Shown: one piece after another, positions 7,548 to 17,253 of the stretch
Numbering within the stretch: position 1 is the stretch's first letter
Layout: every line of letters begins with the position of its first letter
Assembly: GCA_000438195.1 (NCBI GenBank)
Contig: FR903066.1
Span: 63,983-127,982, forward strand
Reading direction: 5' to 3'
Length of the DNA: 64,000 nt
DNA from: Mycoplasma sp. CAG:776
GTDB taxonomy: Bacteria > Bacillota_I > Bacilli_A > RF39 > UBA660
Made by a program: the position numbers and the translations under genes
The notes under the pieces: model-generated
Database searches by the model: none
What the model was told of the DNA's origin: nothing
What the model saw: the letters and a program-made list of their open reading frames with translations, nothing else

Positions 7548-9506
7548 CTATTCTACAATATTCTTTTTAAATCCAAAGTAAGTAGCCATAAAATAAACGA
7601 AATAAATCATCAAGAATAAAACTAAATTACTAAAGAAATAAACAAGATACACTTTATCATTAGTTAAAACAATTTGAAATAAATCATTTAAAGATGTAAT
7701 CGTACAAATACTAACGATAACTGGATAAATAAGAGGAAACAAGAAAAATAATAATAATTGTTTCCGAACCGTTTTAAATAGCTTTCTATCCTTTACACCT
7801 AATTTTCTTAATACCGTATAACGATATTTATATTTAGTCGAATCACTTAAAGATTGAATAGCCAAAATAGTTCCTACAACTGCTGTAAAGATAAAAGCAA
7901 CATAATAGAATACAAAGGAACTAATAGTCATAAAACCATTATTGTTAGCTTCCTCTTGTCCTCTTACTACTATATTAGATAGAGAATAGCAAATCTGATA
8001 ACCATATTCATTTTCTTCGCAAAAATCTGGAGCCGCAAGTCGAATAAGACTATTAGCAAAATCTTCGGTTGTATCTTCTTTCGTATCCACAATTAAATGA
8101 CTTTCACTAATACTTAATCCTTCTACTGCATAATCCGGAACAATAATCACGAATCCATAACCATAAGCCCAAGAAGAAGTATATCCTTCCGTTCTAAACT
8201 CTTTTTGATGTAAAGAAACACCATTAGATAAAGTAATATTTTTTAAATCTGAAATATTTAAAGTATCCTTCCATTCTCTAGTAACATGTAAAATATATTC
8301 ATCTTTATTTAATGTGACTGGATCCATTCCTTTCATTTCTAGTAGTTTGTTATAATCACTTAGCCTTAATACCAAATCATGACTTCTCCAAGAATCACTT
8401 AAATATTGAATGACATTATTATTAGTGTCTTGATAAGCATCATAAGTAAATTTTTCTAAAATCGTATACTCTTCTTCAATGAAACTCAAATAATTTTGAT
8501 ATTGTTCTTTATCATCAGCAATATTAATATCATAAGGAGCATTCGCCTCAATTTGATAATCAAACATTCCTTTAAATAAACTAGACATATTTAAAGCTAC
8601 TAAAGTTAAAGTAATTAATACAGTTAATGTTCCTAAAGTAAAACTCATGGTTCGCACTTTAGATTGAAAAGTACGAGCTACAAATAAATTATCTTTATTA
8701 TATTTAAGTTTTTTTCTTTTCAAAACTAAATTTAAGAAAAAATCAGCTAAAGTAAAAGTAACACCATAAATGCTAATAATCATAAGTCCTAAACATAGGA
8801 ATATCATTCCCATATTAGGCTCAATTCCAATAATAAATTGTTGATCGAATAAATAAATAGCTAAAATTCCAAGAATTAAAGAAAAAATAAATCCTAAATT
8901 ACGCACATTTTTATTTTTAACCATTTTCTTTTCATTTACTTTTTCCCAATATAGCAAATCATAAACCTTTATTTTTTTAAATCTTCTTCTAGCTAAGAAT
9001 AAAATAATAAGATAAATAATTCCAAAATAAAGAATGGAAAGAAATAAAGCATTAAAGTTAAAATCCATTAATACTTGATATGGTAGATCAAAAATATTCA
9101 TGATTACTGCTGAAAATAAACAGCTTAGAACATATCCAACCGGAATAGAAATAAGAAAAGATAAAATTCCTAAAAAGAGATTTTCCAAAGTAAACATTCT
9201 AGAAATTTGTTTTTTCTTAATTCCCAAAACCATATAAGTACCAAACTCATGACTCCTCTTTGAAAACATAAACTTAGTGGTATAATTAATTAAAAAAGAA
9301 ACAACTAAAATAATAAATATATTTACAACATACATCACATATTTAAAATTATCCATTACACTACTAAGTTCTAACACATCTTTAGAATTAGAAATAAGAT
9401 TAAATGCAAAGATAAAAGAAAATGCCAAAGTAACAGTAATTAAATAAATTACATAATCTCGAATGCTTCTTTTAGCATTGCGAAAAGAAAGCTTACTTAA
9501 CATCAT
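7548..9506 (-). CDS. BceB-type ABC transporter permease (FtsX domain)
   Basis: 652 residues with about ten membrane segments: an N-terminal group with an FtsX-like unit (about 15-170), further helices to about 300, one large extracellular domain (about 315-530), and a last group of three helices (about 535-645). This topology with a big loop between TM7 and TM8 is diagnostic of BceB/VraG permeases, which recognise lipid-II-binding peptides and free the target. It overlaps the BceA-type ATPase stop by 14 bases, and GGGGGAG precedes the ATG. In known systems the permease signals to a BceS-type kinase; a candidate kinase-regulator pair is at 1-884. Confidence 0.88.
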   Translation of the reverse strand: MMLSKLSFRNAKRSIRDYVIYLITVTLAFSFIFAFNLISNSKDVLELSSVMDNFKYVMYVVNIFIILVVSFLINYTTKFMFSKRSHEFGTYMVLGIKKKQISRMFTLENLFLGILSFLISIPVGYVLSCLFSAVIMNIFDLPYQVLMDFNFNALFLSILYFGIIYLIILFLARRRFKKIKVYDLLYWEKVNEKKMVKNKNVRNLGFIFSLILGILAIYLFDQQFIIGIEPNMGMIFLCLGLMIISIYGVTFTLADFFLNLVLKRKKLKYNKDNLFVARTFQSKVRTMSFTLGTLTVLITLTLVALNMSSLFKGMFDYQIEANAPYDINIADDKEQYQNYLSFIEEEYTILEKFTYDAYQDTNNNVIQYLSDSWRSHDLVLRLSDYNKLLEMKGMDPVTLNKDEYILHVTREWKDTLNISDLKNITLSNGVSLHQKEFRTEGYTSSWAYGYGFVIIVPDYAVEGLSISESHLIVDTKEDTTEDFANSLIRLAAPDFCEENEYGYQICYSLSNIVVRGQEEANNNGFMTISSFVFYYVAFIFTAVVGTILAIQSLSDSTKYKYRYTVLRKLGVKDRKLFKTVRKQLLLFFLFPLIYPVIVSICTITSLNDLFQIVLTNDKVYLVYFFSNLVLFLMIYFVYFMATYFGFKKNIVE

Positions 9507-10260
9507 TCATATCTCCCCCAAGAAGTGTCAAAACATCAAGTATTTCATTGAAAAATTCTTTTCTTGTCTTCTCACCCTTCAATATTTCATTAAATATTTT
9601 CCCATCTTTAATAAAGATTACTCTCTTACAAAAACTAGCACTAAAAGCATCATGAGTTACCATAAGAATTGTAGCTTGTAACTTCTCATTCATTTCACTC
9701 ATCGTCTCTAAAAGCATCCGTGAAGCCTTTGAATCAAGTGCTCCTGTTGGTTCATCCGCCAAAATAAGTTTAGGCTCATTAATTAAAGCTCTTGCACAAG
9801 CACATCGTTGTTTTTGACCACCACTTACTTCATAAGGAAATTTATCTAAAATCATACCAATATCTAATCTTTTAGCAATTTCTTCTACTTTCTTATCAAC
9901 ACTCAAGATATCTTCATGATTAATAATTAAAGACAGAGCAATATTTTCTTCAATCGTAAGTGTATCGAGTAAGTTAAAATCTTGAAAGATAAAACCTAAA
10001 TTAAATCTTCGAAAATCGGCTAACTCTTCTTCCTTTAAAGTTGTAATATCTTGTTTACCAATAAAAATATTACCACTTGTTACCGTATCAATAGTAGAAA
10101 TACAATTAAGAAGAGTTGTTTTTCCACTACCACTCGCTCCCATGATAGCCACAAATTCCCCTTCTAAAACTTGAAAGCTAATTCCATCTACAGCTTTCGT
10201 AATATTTCCTCTATTACCATAATATTTTTTTAAATGATTTACTGTTAAAATTTGTTCCAT
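9493..10260 (-). CDS. BceA-type ABC transporter ATP-binding protein
   Basis: Cytoplasmic ATPase of the peptide-antibiotic transporter. Walker A GASGSGKTT, Q-loop in FIFQDFNLLDT, signature VSGGQKQR, Walker B LILADEPTGALDS and H-switch VTHD are intact. The ATG at 10260 is preferred over upstream starts because GGTGATGG lies at correct distance and a TATAAT (10280-10285) lies within the longer frame. The last codons overlap the permease. The family (MacB/LolD/BceA type) normally works as a dimer with the FtsX-type permease. Confidence 0.92.
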   Translation of the reverse strand: MEQILTVNHLKKYYGNRGNITKAVDGISFQVLEGEFVAIMGASGSGKTTLLNCISTIDTVTSGNIFIGKQDITTLKEEELADFRRFNLGFIFQDFNLLDTLTIEENIALSLIINHEDILSVDKKVEEIAKRLDIGMILDKFPYEVSGGQKQRCACARALINEPKLILADEPTGALDSKASRMLLETMSEMNEKLQATILMVTHDAFSASFCKRVIFIKDGKIFNEILKGEKTRKEFFNEILDVLTLLGGDMNDVK

Positions 10261-10279
10261 TTCATCCATCACCGCTACC

Positions 10280-10318
10280 ATTATATCAAACAAAAACTGT
10301 AAAAAGTATTACAGTTTT
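10280..10318 (-). promoter_or_regulatory. -10 box and 10-bp inverted repeat upstream of bceAB
   Basis: TATAAT on the minus strand at 10280-10285. Just upstream, AAAACTGTAA (10293-10302) and TTACAGTTTT (10309-10318) form perfect arms around six bases. The repeat covers the expected -35 region, so it may be the binding site of a Bce-type regulator. It also follows the FkbM stop and has T residues after it, so it could instead be that gene's terminator. Confidence 0.55.
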
Positions 10319-10319
10319 G

Positions 10320-11246
10320 TTATATTGCAATTAAAGTAATTTCCGTTGGATAAATATTACCACCATAATAACGTAAATAAAACTGATAAGTAGAATCTAT
10401 CTCTTGAATCATTTGAGGAATTTTAAAAAGATCTTCATTATTATGATATACCGAGATAAAAAGTTTAGGATGTTCGTTCTTAATATGCTCTTTTGCTCCT
10501 TCAAGAGCCTTTTGTTCAAATCCTTCAATATCAGCTTTAATCATCGTAATTTCCTCACAAATATCCGAATCTAACGAAACAACAGGTATACTACCCGTAT
10601 CATCCGAAATTAATGTATTCGCTGAACTACTAACTGCATTATGAATAAGATTCATAGTACAATTTTCATTTCCTACTCCTTTTAAACGACATTCAACACG
10701 TTCTAAATCCTTAACGTTATCTTCTAAAATAGTAAAAGTATCAGGCGTAATTTCATAAGCATAAATTTTTTGATAACTATCTTTTCCATAATTATTTACA
10801 AAAGATAAAATAGTATCTCCCGTATAAGCACCCAAATCCACCATTACTTCTTGATTACATTCTGGTACTAAATCTAAATCAAAATAATCGTCAAAAGCTT
10901 TTTCTCGAACTTGTTCTAAAGTTAGAAAATCAAAACATACCCAATTATTTAAAATAGCATATAAAGTTTTTTTAGAACGATAATCACTTAATAGTTCATA
11001 TAATTTTTCAAAATCACTTAAATGTTCTTTCAAAGCTTTCGCTTTCCATTCTATTTCTTCATAGCAACTTTCCTCTATATTCATTCTTCCCCAATAAAGA
11101 AAATCATTAAAGAAATTCATCATACTAACCTTTGTCTCTAAGGGAACTTTCTCAAAAGAAGTACGCATTTGATAATATAATTCTGCTTCACTATAACCTT
11201 TAATTTTCTTCATCAATTCTTGAAATTTTTGATCAATACAATTCAT
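10320..11246 (-). CDS. FkbM-family methyltransferase
   Basis: 308 residues. The SAM-binding motif VDLGAYTGDTILSF (about 142-155) is followed by YAYEITPDTF, and the later segment TMIKADIEGFEQKALEGA is the FkbM signature (KxDxEGxE). The first 130 residues are a helical extension. FkbM enzymes O-methylate sugars or other metabolites; the substrate is not evident. It follows the cation ATPase by 48 bases on the same strand, with GAGGAG before the ATG, and could be co-transcribed with it. Confidence 0.85.
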   Translation of the reverse strand: MNCIDQKFQELMKKIKGYSEAELYYQMRTSFEKVPLETKVSMMNFFNDFLYWGRMNIEESCYEEIEWKAKALKEHLSDFEKLYELLSDYRSKKTLYAILNNWVCFDFLTLEQVREKAFDDYFDLDLVPECNQEVMVDLGAYTGDTILSFVNNYGKDSYQKIYAYEITPDTFTILEDNVKDLERVECRLKGVGNENCTMNLIHNAVSSSANTLISDDTGSIPVVSLDSDICEEITMIKADIEGFEQKALEGAKEHIKNEHPKLFISVYHNNEDLFKIPQMIQEIDSTYQFYLRYYGGNIYPTEITLIAI

Positions 11247-11294
11247 ATTTCAACTCCTCAAGTTAAATATATGAAAAAGAATAAAATTTATCCC

Positions 11295-13919
11295 CTATTC
11301 ATCTTTAAAATATTTCCCTAATAAAGTTTTTAATAATTCTAATACCACAAAAGTAAAGATATTAAGAACAATAACCAATAAAAATTCTCCTATATGAATG
11401 GCTGTTAAAGAAAATATTTGACCAACTGGTGTTAAAAAAACAAGTAATTGAATGATAAAAAGAATAAAAATGCCAATATTCAAATATCGATTAGAAAAAT
11501 ATCCTCTATCTTTAATTTGTTCCTTTAAACTACGACAATTATAAGCAAAAATAAATTCATTAATAACAACACTAAGTAAAGCTAAAGTTTGAGCAAGTTC
11601 TAAGGATTTACTAACAAAAATAGCATAGACAATCATAGAAATACCAGCTTCAATAATAACGGATGAAATAAGAAAAGAAAGAAAATAAGGTGTAAAAATA
11701 GGTCGGTTAATTCCATTTGGCTTTCGCTTCATGTTATTTTTTGAAGCACCTTCAAAAGCTAACATAATAGAAGGAATAGTATCCGCTACTAAATCAATAT
11801 ATAAAACATGAAGGGGTAAAATAATACTTTGACCAAGAAACATTCCAATGATAATGATAACAATCTCAGTAAAATTACTAGACAAATTATATAAAACATT
11901 ACTAATTACATTATCATAAATTCTTCGACCTTCATCTACAGCAGTAACAATCGTTGAAAAACTATCATCTAATAAAAGAATATCCGCAACATTTTTCGTA
12001 ACATCTGTTCCACTTTTACCCATACCAACACCAACATTAGCTAACTTCATCGCTGGAGCATCATTTACTCCATCTCCACTCATAGCAACAACTTTCCCCT
12101 GTTTTTTTAAAGCGGTAACAATAAAATATTTCTGTTCTGGTGTAACTCGTGCAAAAACATGATATTGTTGTACTAAACGATCGACCTCTTCTTGAGTAAT
12201 ATGTTGTAACTTACTAAATTCAATGCCATCTTCTTTTGTTTCGCTAATTCCTACTTCTTTACTAATCGCTAGAGCTGTTTCTAAATTATCACCAGTAATC
12301 ATATAAACATCAATACAAGCTTCTTTACACTTTTTAATAGCTTCTTTAACATCAGGGCGTGCTGGATCTTTAAAACCAATTAAACCAACAAAAATAAGTT
12401 TTTGTTCTTCTTTTGATAGTTCTTTTTCCTCTTCTGTTAAAGAAGAAATTTCTCTATAAGCTAGCGCAATTACTTTCAAAGCTTGATTAGAATATCTTTG
12501 TTCTACTTCTTCTAAACGTTTTCGATCATCCATAGTAATTTCTCTTACTTTTCCATGATCCAAAATAAATAAACAACGTGAAGAAATAGCATCAAAGCTT
12601 CCTTTGGCATACAGAATATTTTCTTTATCTCCTTTATATATTGTACTCATCATTTTACGGTTAGAATCAAAAGGGATTTCCATAAGTCTAGTAAAATTTT
12701 TCTCCATTTTCTCTTTACTAAACCCCTGCTTTTTTAAATAATTAGCACAAGCCACTTCTAAAGCATCTCCATAATATTCTTTTTTAGCATCCATTACAGC
12801 ATTATTGCAAAATGCCATAATTTGTACAAAAAAGGGATTTTCTGCACAAGAAAATTGTTCACTAGTATAATCATTTTGATTAGTATGTAATAAAATTACT
12901 TCCATTTGATTAGTTGTAATCGTTCCTGTTTTATCCGAGCAAATAACTTCTGTAGCTCCTAAAGTTTCAATCGCTGCCATATTTTGAACCACAGCTTTTC
13001 TCTTAGCCATTGCTTTTACACCAATCGACAAAGTTGCCGTAATGGCAATCGGTAAAGACTCTGGAACACTAGCTACTATCATAGAAATAGCAAGCATAAT
13101 TAAAACTAAAACATCATAATCTTGAACAATTCCAAAAATTAAAACAAAAGCCACTAAAAAAATAGCAAGTATAGAAATAAAAGTACTGATCTGATTAACT
13201 TTCACTTGAAGTGGTGTAACAGGTTCTTCCGTTTTATTTAAAGAATCTGCAATAACCCCCATTTCCGTTTTCATTCCTGTACGAGTAACAACAGCCAAAA
13301 TTTTTCCTGTAACAACATTCGTACCTGCAAAAACCATATTACTCATTTCATGAATACTTTTATTTTCTTCCAAAACATCATCAGTTTTACTAACATAATC
13401 ACTTTCACCCGTTAAAATGGATTCATCTACTTTAGCAAACATTGCCTCTATAATTCGAGCATCTGCCGGAACTTTATCCCCAGCTTCTAACAAAAGAATA
13501 TCTCCTATTACTAAATATCTAGAATCCACCTCTTTTTGAATACCATCTCTTATAACCGTTACTTTCGTCGCAGTATATTTTTTTAAATTTTCTATCGTAT
13601 CTAAAGCTTTACTTTCTTGAAAATATCCCATTAAAATATTAACGAATGTACATCCTAAAATAACTATAGGATCCAAATAATCCTCTCCACTATAAAAGGC
13701 ATAAAATAAAGAAAGAACACCTACAACAAGCAATAGAATAATCATCAAATTTTTAAATTGTTTTAAAAAAAGACTAAATTTTGTTTTCTTTTTTCCATCC
13801 AAAATAATATTATATCCATATTGCTTTAATCTTTTTTGTGCTTCTTCTTCACTTAAACCATTTTCATTTGTTCTTAAACTCTTATAAATTTCCTCTATTT
13901 TCTTATGATAAAAATTCAA
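11295..13919 (-). CDS. P2-type cation-transporting ATPase
   Basis: 874 residues, about ten membrane helices. N-terminal cation-ATPase domain (GLSEEEAQKRLKQYGYN), actuator TGES, phosphorylation site CSDKTGTITTNQ, nucleotide domain KGSFD, and hinge TGDN and GDGVNDAPA are present. Helix M4 reads PESLP rather than the PEGLP of most Ca2+ pumps, and M6 reads YIDLVADTIPSIMLAFE, closer to Na+/K+ pumps than to the NLVTD of SERCA, so Ca2+ is likely but not certain. Start is TTG with GGTGAT before it. A palindrome lies in the promoter. It exports cations from the cytoplasm. Confidence 0.88.
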   Translation of the reverse strand: MNFYHKKIEEIYKSLRTNENGLSEEEAQKRLKQYGYNIILDGKKKTKFSLFLKQFKNLMIILLLVVGVLSLFYAFYSGEDYLDPIVILGCTFVNILMGYFQESKALDTIENLKKYTATKVTVIRDGIQKEVDSRYLVIGDILLLEAGDKVPADARIIEAMFAKVDESILTGESDYVSKTDDVLEENKSIHEMSNMVFAGTNVVTGKILAVVTRTGMKTEMGVIADSLNKTEEPVTPLQVKVNQISTFISILAIFLVAFVLIFGIVQDYDVLVLIMLAISMIVASVPESLPIAITATLSIGVKAMAKRKAVVQNMAAIETLGATEVICSDKTGTITTNQMEVILLHTNQNDYTSEQFSCAENPFFVQIMAFCNNAVMDAKKEYYGDALEVACANYLKKQGFSKEKMEKNFTRLMEIPFDSNRKMMSTIYKGDKENILYAKGSFDAISSRCLFILDHGKVREITMDDRKRLEEVEQRYSNQALKVIALAYREISSLTEEEKELSKEEQKLIFVGLIGFKDPARPDVKEAIKKCKEACIDVYMITGDNLETALAISKEVGISETKEDGIEFSKLQHITQEEVDRLVQQYHVFARVTPEQKYFIVTALKKQGKVVAMSGDGVNDAPAMKLANVGVGMGKSGTDVTKNVADILLLDDSFSTIVTAVDEGRRIYDNVISNVLYNLSSNFTEIVIIIIGMFLGQSIILPLHVLYIDLVADTIPSIMLAFEGASKNNMKRKPNGINRPIFTPYFLSFLISSVIIEAGISMIVYAIFVSKSLELAQTLALLSVVINEFIFAYNCRSLKEQIKDRGYFSNRYLNIGIFILFIIQLLVFLTPVGQIFSLTAIHIGEFLLVIVLNIFTFVVLELLKTLLGKYFKDE

Positions 13920-13930
13920 GTTTGATCACC

Positions 13931-13948
13931 TATGATAAGTATATCATA
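13931..13948. promoter_or_regulatory. Perfect inverted repeat at the cation-ATPase promoter
   Basis: TATGATA-AGTA-TATCATA, seven-base arms with a four-base centre, 12 bases upstream of the TTG start. A -10-like TATACT overlaps it on the minus strand. Likely a repressor operator for the pump; the regulator is not identifiable here. Confidence 0.5.
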
Positions 13949-13972
13949 AAAATAAAGAAAAAAAGAAAAAAA

Positions 13973-14872
13973 CTAATTTTTTTCTTTTAAATATTGAATA
14001 ACATTCATAGCAGCTACTGTTCCATCAGCAACAGCAGTTGTAAGTTGACGAATTTTTTTATTCCGAACATCTCCTGCAACAAAGACCCCTTTAATATTAG
14101 TATAGCAATCTTCGCCAGAAGAAATGTATCCATCAAGGTTCAAATCCAATAAATTTATAAATTCTTGTGTTTCTGGCTTTTGACCTATAGCCAAAAAGAC
14201 TCCTGCCACATCCAAAACTTTCTCTTTATCTTTATCTCTTACCACTACTCCAGTAATATCTTGATCTCCTAAATATTGAATAATTTGAGTTTCATATAAA
14301 ACAACAATATTCTTTTTAGATAAAACTTCTTTAATAACTATATCTTCGCCCTTTAAACGATTAGATCTTACAATTAAATAAACCGTTCTAGCAATATCAC
14401 TCAAATAACTAGCATTAATTAGAGCCGAAGAAGATCCCCCTACTACAGCAACATCTTTATCTTTATAAAAAGCTCCATCACAAGTAGTACAAAAAGAAAT
14501 ACCATTACCAATAAATTCCTTTTCACGTTCAAGATGTAACATATTATATTTCGTTCCAGTTGCAATAATAATTGATTTCGTTAAATAATCACCTTCATCC
14601 GTAATGACCCTTAACGGATCCTCCTGAATAGTAGTTGCTTCTTCAATATCAATATTTCCTCCAAGATTAACTACTTGCTCATATAACTGATCAGCCAAAT
14701 GAGCTCCACTTATAGATAAAAAACCAGGATAGTTATCAACTCGAGAAGAAGAGGCTATTTTTCCTCCTATAGTCTCTTTCTCGATGATTTTAATTTTTTT
14801 ATTTTCACGTAACAAATAAATAGCTGCCGTAAGACCTGCCGGACCTGCTCCAATAATAATAGAATCAAACAT
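13973..14872 (-). CDS. trxB: Thioredoxin reductase
   Basis: 299-residue FAD/NAD(P)H disulfide reductase. FAD motif GAGPAGLTAA at the N-terminus, redox centre CTTCDG (about residue 130), NADPH-binding VVGGSSSALINA, and the C-terminal FAD motif GVFVAGDVR. Somewhat shorter than the usual 305-320 residues. Its ATG overlaps the NrdD stop (TAATG), so it is the last gene of the nrd operon. Its natural partner here may be the glutaredoxin-like domain fused to NrdD, supplying reducing power for anaerobic ribonucleotide reduction (inference). Confidence 0.92.
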   Translation of the reverse strand: MFDSIIIGAGPAGLTAAIYLLRENKKIKIIEKETIGGKIASSSRVDNYPGFLSISGAHLADQLYEQVVNLGGNIDIEEATTIQEDPLRVITDEGDYLTKSIIIATGTKYNMLHLEREKEFIGNGISFCTTCDGAFYKDKDVAVVGGSSSALINASYLSDIARTVYLIVRSNRLKGEDIVIKEVLSKKNIVVLYETQIIQYLGDQDITGVVVRDKDKEKVLDVAGVFLAIGQKPETQEFINLLDLNLDGYISSGEDCYTNIKGVFVAGDVRNKKIRQLTTAVADGTVAAMNVIQYLKEKN

Positions 14873-17232
14873 TATTTACTTCCCAAATACTTTTTAATAT
14901 CTGAAACATTAAGATATTTTTCAACTTTTGAATCATGTATTACAATTAAAGTTGGCGCTTGTTTCACATTAAACTCTTTACTAAGTTCTATTTCTTTTTC
15001 AGCATCAATAGTAGTATATTTCACTTTCGCTTTATCAAGCAAAGATTTAGCAACCTTACAATTAGGACAATCTTTTTTAGTAAATAACATGATTCCATCT
15101 TCTAAAGAACATTCAAAGTTTTGTTCACATGAATTTTGTTCTTGCTTATGAGCTAAACAAGAATTTTCTAAATCATAAACTTTACGATTTTTATACTCCT
15201 CAGCTTTTCCATCATTCCAATTTTTAACTGGTCTATAATATCCTGTAATTCGACTATAAACTTCCGTTTCTTTTCCACAAATAGGACATTTAAATTCTTC
15301 ACCATTAATATATCCATGAGTTGCACAAACAGAATAAGTAGGAGATAAAGTATAATATGGTAATTTATAATTTTCAGCAATAGTTCGAACTAATTTAGCA
15401 GCTGCTTTCCAATCTCTTAAGCGCTCGCCTAAAAACGCATGAAATACCGTACCTGAAGTATATAAAGTTTGTAATTCATCTTGAACATCTAATGCTTCAA
15501 AAATATCGTCTGTAAAATCTACTGGCAAATGAGAACTATTTGTATAATAAGGAGTATGATCAGGCTCACTAGCCGTTATAATATTTGGATATAACTCTCT
15601 ATCATGCTTAGCAAAACGATAAGTAGTTGATTCAGCTGGAGTAGCTTCAAGATTATAAAGATCGCCATATTCTTCTTGATAATCACTCAACTTATCACGC
15701 ATAAAATTAAGAACATCCTTAGCAAATTCCTGAGTCTTCTTATTAGTTAGATCTGCTTTCAACCAATTCGCATTAAGCCCTACTTCGTTCATACCAATTA
15801 ATCCAATAGTTGAGAAATGATTATTAAAAGTTCCTAAATATCTTTTCGTATAAGGATATAATCCCTCATCTAATAACTTAGTAATAACATTTCTTTTTAT
15901 CTTTAAACTTCTTGCCGCAACATCCATCAATTTTTCAAGTCTAATATAAAAATCTTTTTCATCAGTTGCAAGATAAGCTATTCTTGGCAAATTAATTGTA
16001 ACAACTCCAATTGATCCCGTTGATTCTCCACTACCAAAAAAGCCACCTGATTTTTTTCTTAATTCTCTTAAATCAAGACGAAGACGACAACACATAGAAC
16101 GAACATCACTAGGTTCCATATCACTGTTAATGTAATTTGAGAAATATGGTGTACCATATTTAGCAGTCATTTCAAATAACAATTTATTATTTTCTGTCTC
16201 GCTCCAATCGAAGTCTTTCGTAATAGAATAAGTTGGAATAGGATATTGAAATCCTCTACCATTCGCATCTCCTTCAACCATAACTTCAATAAAGGCTTTA
16301 TTAATCATATCCATTTCTTTTTGACAATCTTTATATTTAAAATCTACTTCTTTTCCTCCAATAATACAATTAAGTTCAGCAAGATCATTTGGTACAACCC
16401 AATCAAGAGTAACATTAGTAAATGGAGCTTGTGTTCCCCATCTACTTGGAGTATTAACACCATATATAAAAGATTGAACACACTGCTTTACTTCATAATA
16501 ACCTAATTTATCAGCTTTAACAAACGGAGCAAGATAAGTATCAAAACTTGAGAAAGCTTGAGCTCCAGCCCATTCATTTTGCATAATTCCTAAAAAGTTA
16601 ACCATTTGATTACACAAAGTAGATAAATGCTTTGCTGGTGATGATGTAATTTTCCCTGGAACTCCTCCAAGACCTTCTTGAATAAGTTGTTTTAAACTCC
16701 AACCAGCACAATACCCTGTAAGCATAGATAAATCATGTAAATGAATTGCTCCACTTCGATGTGCATTAGCAATTTCTTCATCATAAACTTCACTCAACCA
16801 ATAATTAGCTGTTATAGCCCCACTATTACTTAATATAAGTCCTCCAACAGAATAAGTAACCGTAGAATTTTCTTTAACTCGCCAATCTGTTACATTAATA
16901 TAACTATTAACTACATCTTTATAATCAAGTAATGTTGATTTCATATTTCGCATTTTTTCATGTAACTTACGATATAATATGTAAGATTTTGCCACATCAG
17001 CATATCCAGCAGCAATTAAAACTGCTTCAACACTATCTTGAATATCTTCCACAGCAATAATATTATCTTTCAATTTTGGCTCAAAATCAGCCGTAACTTT
17101 TAATGCTAAAAAATCAATAACATTATCATCATACTTTCTATCTACTGAATCAAAAGCTTTCTTAATCGCCTCATCAATCTTTCTAATATCAAAAGATACA
17201 ACTTTTCCTTCTCTTTTCCTTACTTTATACAT
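14872..17232 (-). CDS. nrdD: Anaerobic ribonucleoside-triphosphate reductase fused to a glutaredoxin-like domain
   Basis: Class III ribonucleotide reductase making dNTPs without oxygen. An ATP-cone (about 1-95, VRKREGKVVSFDIRKID) is followed by the ten-stranded barrel with active-site loop SMCCRLRLDL and ESTGSIGVVTINLPRIAYLA, the Zn site C..H then CPIC, and the glycyl-radical loop RITGYYRPV. Unusually, residues 711-786 form a separate glutaredoxin/thioredoxin-like domain with CPNC and APTL. The ATG at 17232 is preferred over the upstream GTG because GGAGGAG lies eight bases before it. NrdG, the activase, is four codons upstream and TrxB overlaps downstream, so reductant path TrxB to Grx domain to NrdD is a reasonable inference. 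Confidence 0.94.
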   Translation of the reverse strand: MYKVRKREGKVVSFDIRKIDEAIKKAFDSVDRKYDDNVIDFLALKVTADFEPKLKDNIIAVEDIQDSVEAVLIAAGYADVAKSYILYRKLHEKMRNMKSTLLDYKDVVNSYINVTDWRVKENSTVTYSVGGLILSNSGAITANYWLSEVYDEEIANAHRSGAIHLHDLSMLTGYCAGWSLKQLIQEGLGGVPGKITSSPAKHLSTLCNQMVNFLGIMQNEWAGAQAFSSFDTYLAPFVKADKLGYYEVKQCVQSFIYGVNTPSRWGTQAPFTNVTLDWVVPNDLAELNCIIGGKEVDFKYKDCQKEMDMINKAFIEVMVEGDANGRGFQYPIPTYSITKDFDWSETENNKLLFEMTAKYGTPYFSNYINSDMEPSDVRSMCCRLRLDLRELRKKSGGFFGSGESTGSIGVVTINLPRIAYLATDEKDFYIRLEKLMDVAARSLKIKRNVITKLLDEGLYPYTKRYLGTFNNHFSTIGLIGMNEVGLNANWLKADLTNKKTQEFAKDVLNFMRDKLSDYQEEYGDLYNLEATPAESTTYRFAKHDRELYPNIITASEPDHTPYYTNSSHLPVDFTDDIFEALDVQDELQTLYTSGTVFHAFLGERLRDWKAAAKLVRTIAENYKLPYYTLSPTYSVCATHGYINGEEFKCPICGKETEVYSRITGYYRPVKNWNDGKAEEYKNRKVYDLENSCLAHKQEQNSCEQNFECSLEDGIMLFTKKDCPNCKVAKSLLDKAKVKYTTIDAEKEIELSKEFNVKQAPTLIVIHDSKVEKYLNVSDIKKYLGSK

Positions 17233-17253
17233 ACTTTTTTCTCCTCCCACTTA

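Noticed and set aside
15168..16506. Short frames within nrdD on both strands (15168-15380, 16246-16506)
   Set aside because: Fully inside a conserved gene, with no RBS or family-like sequence.
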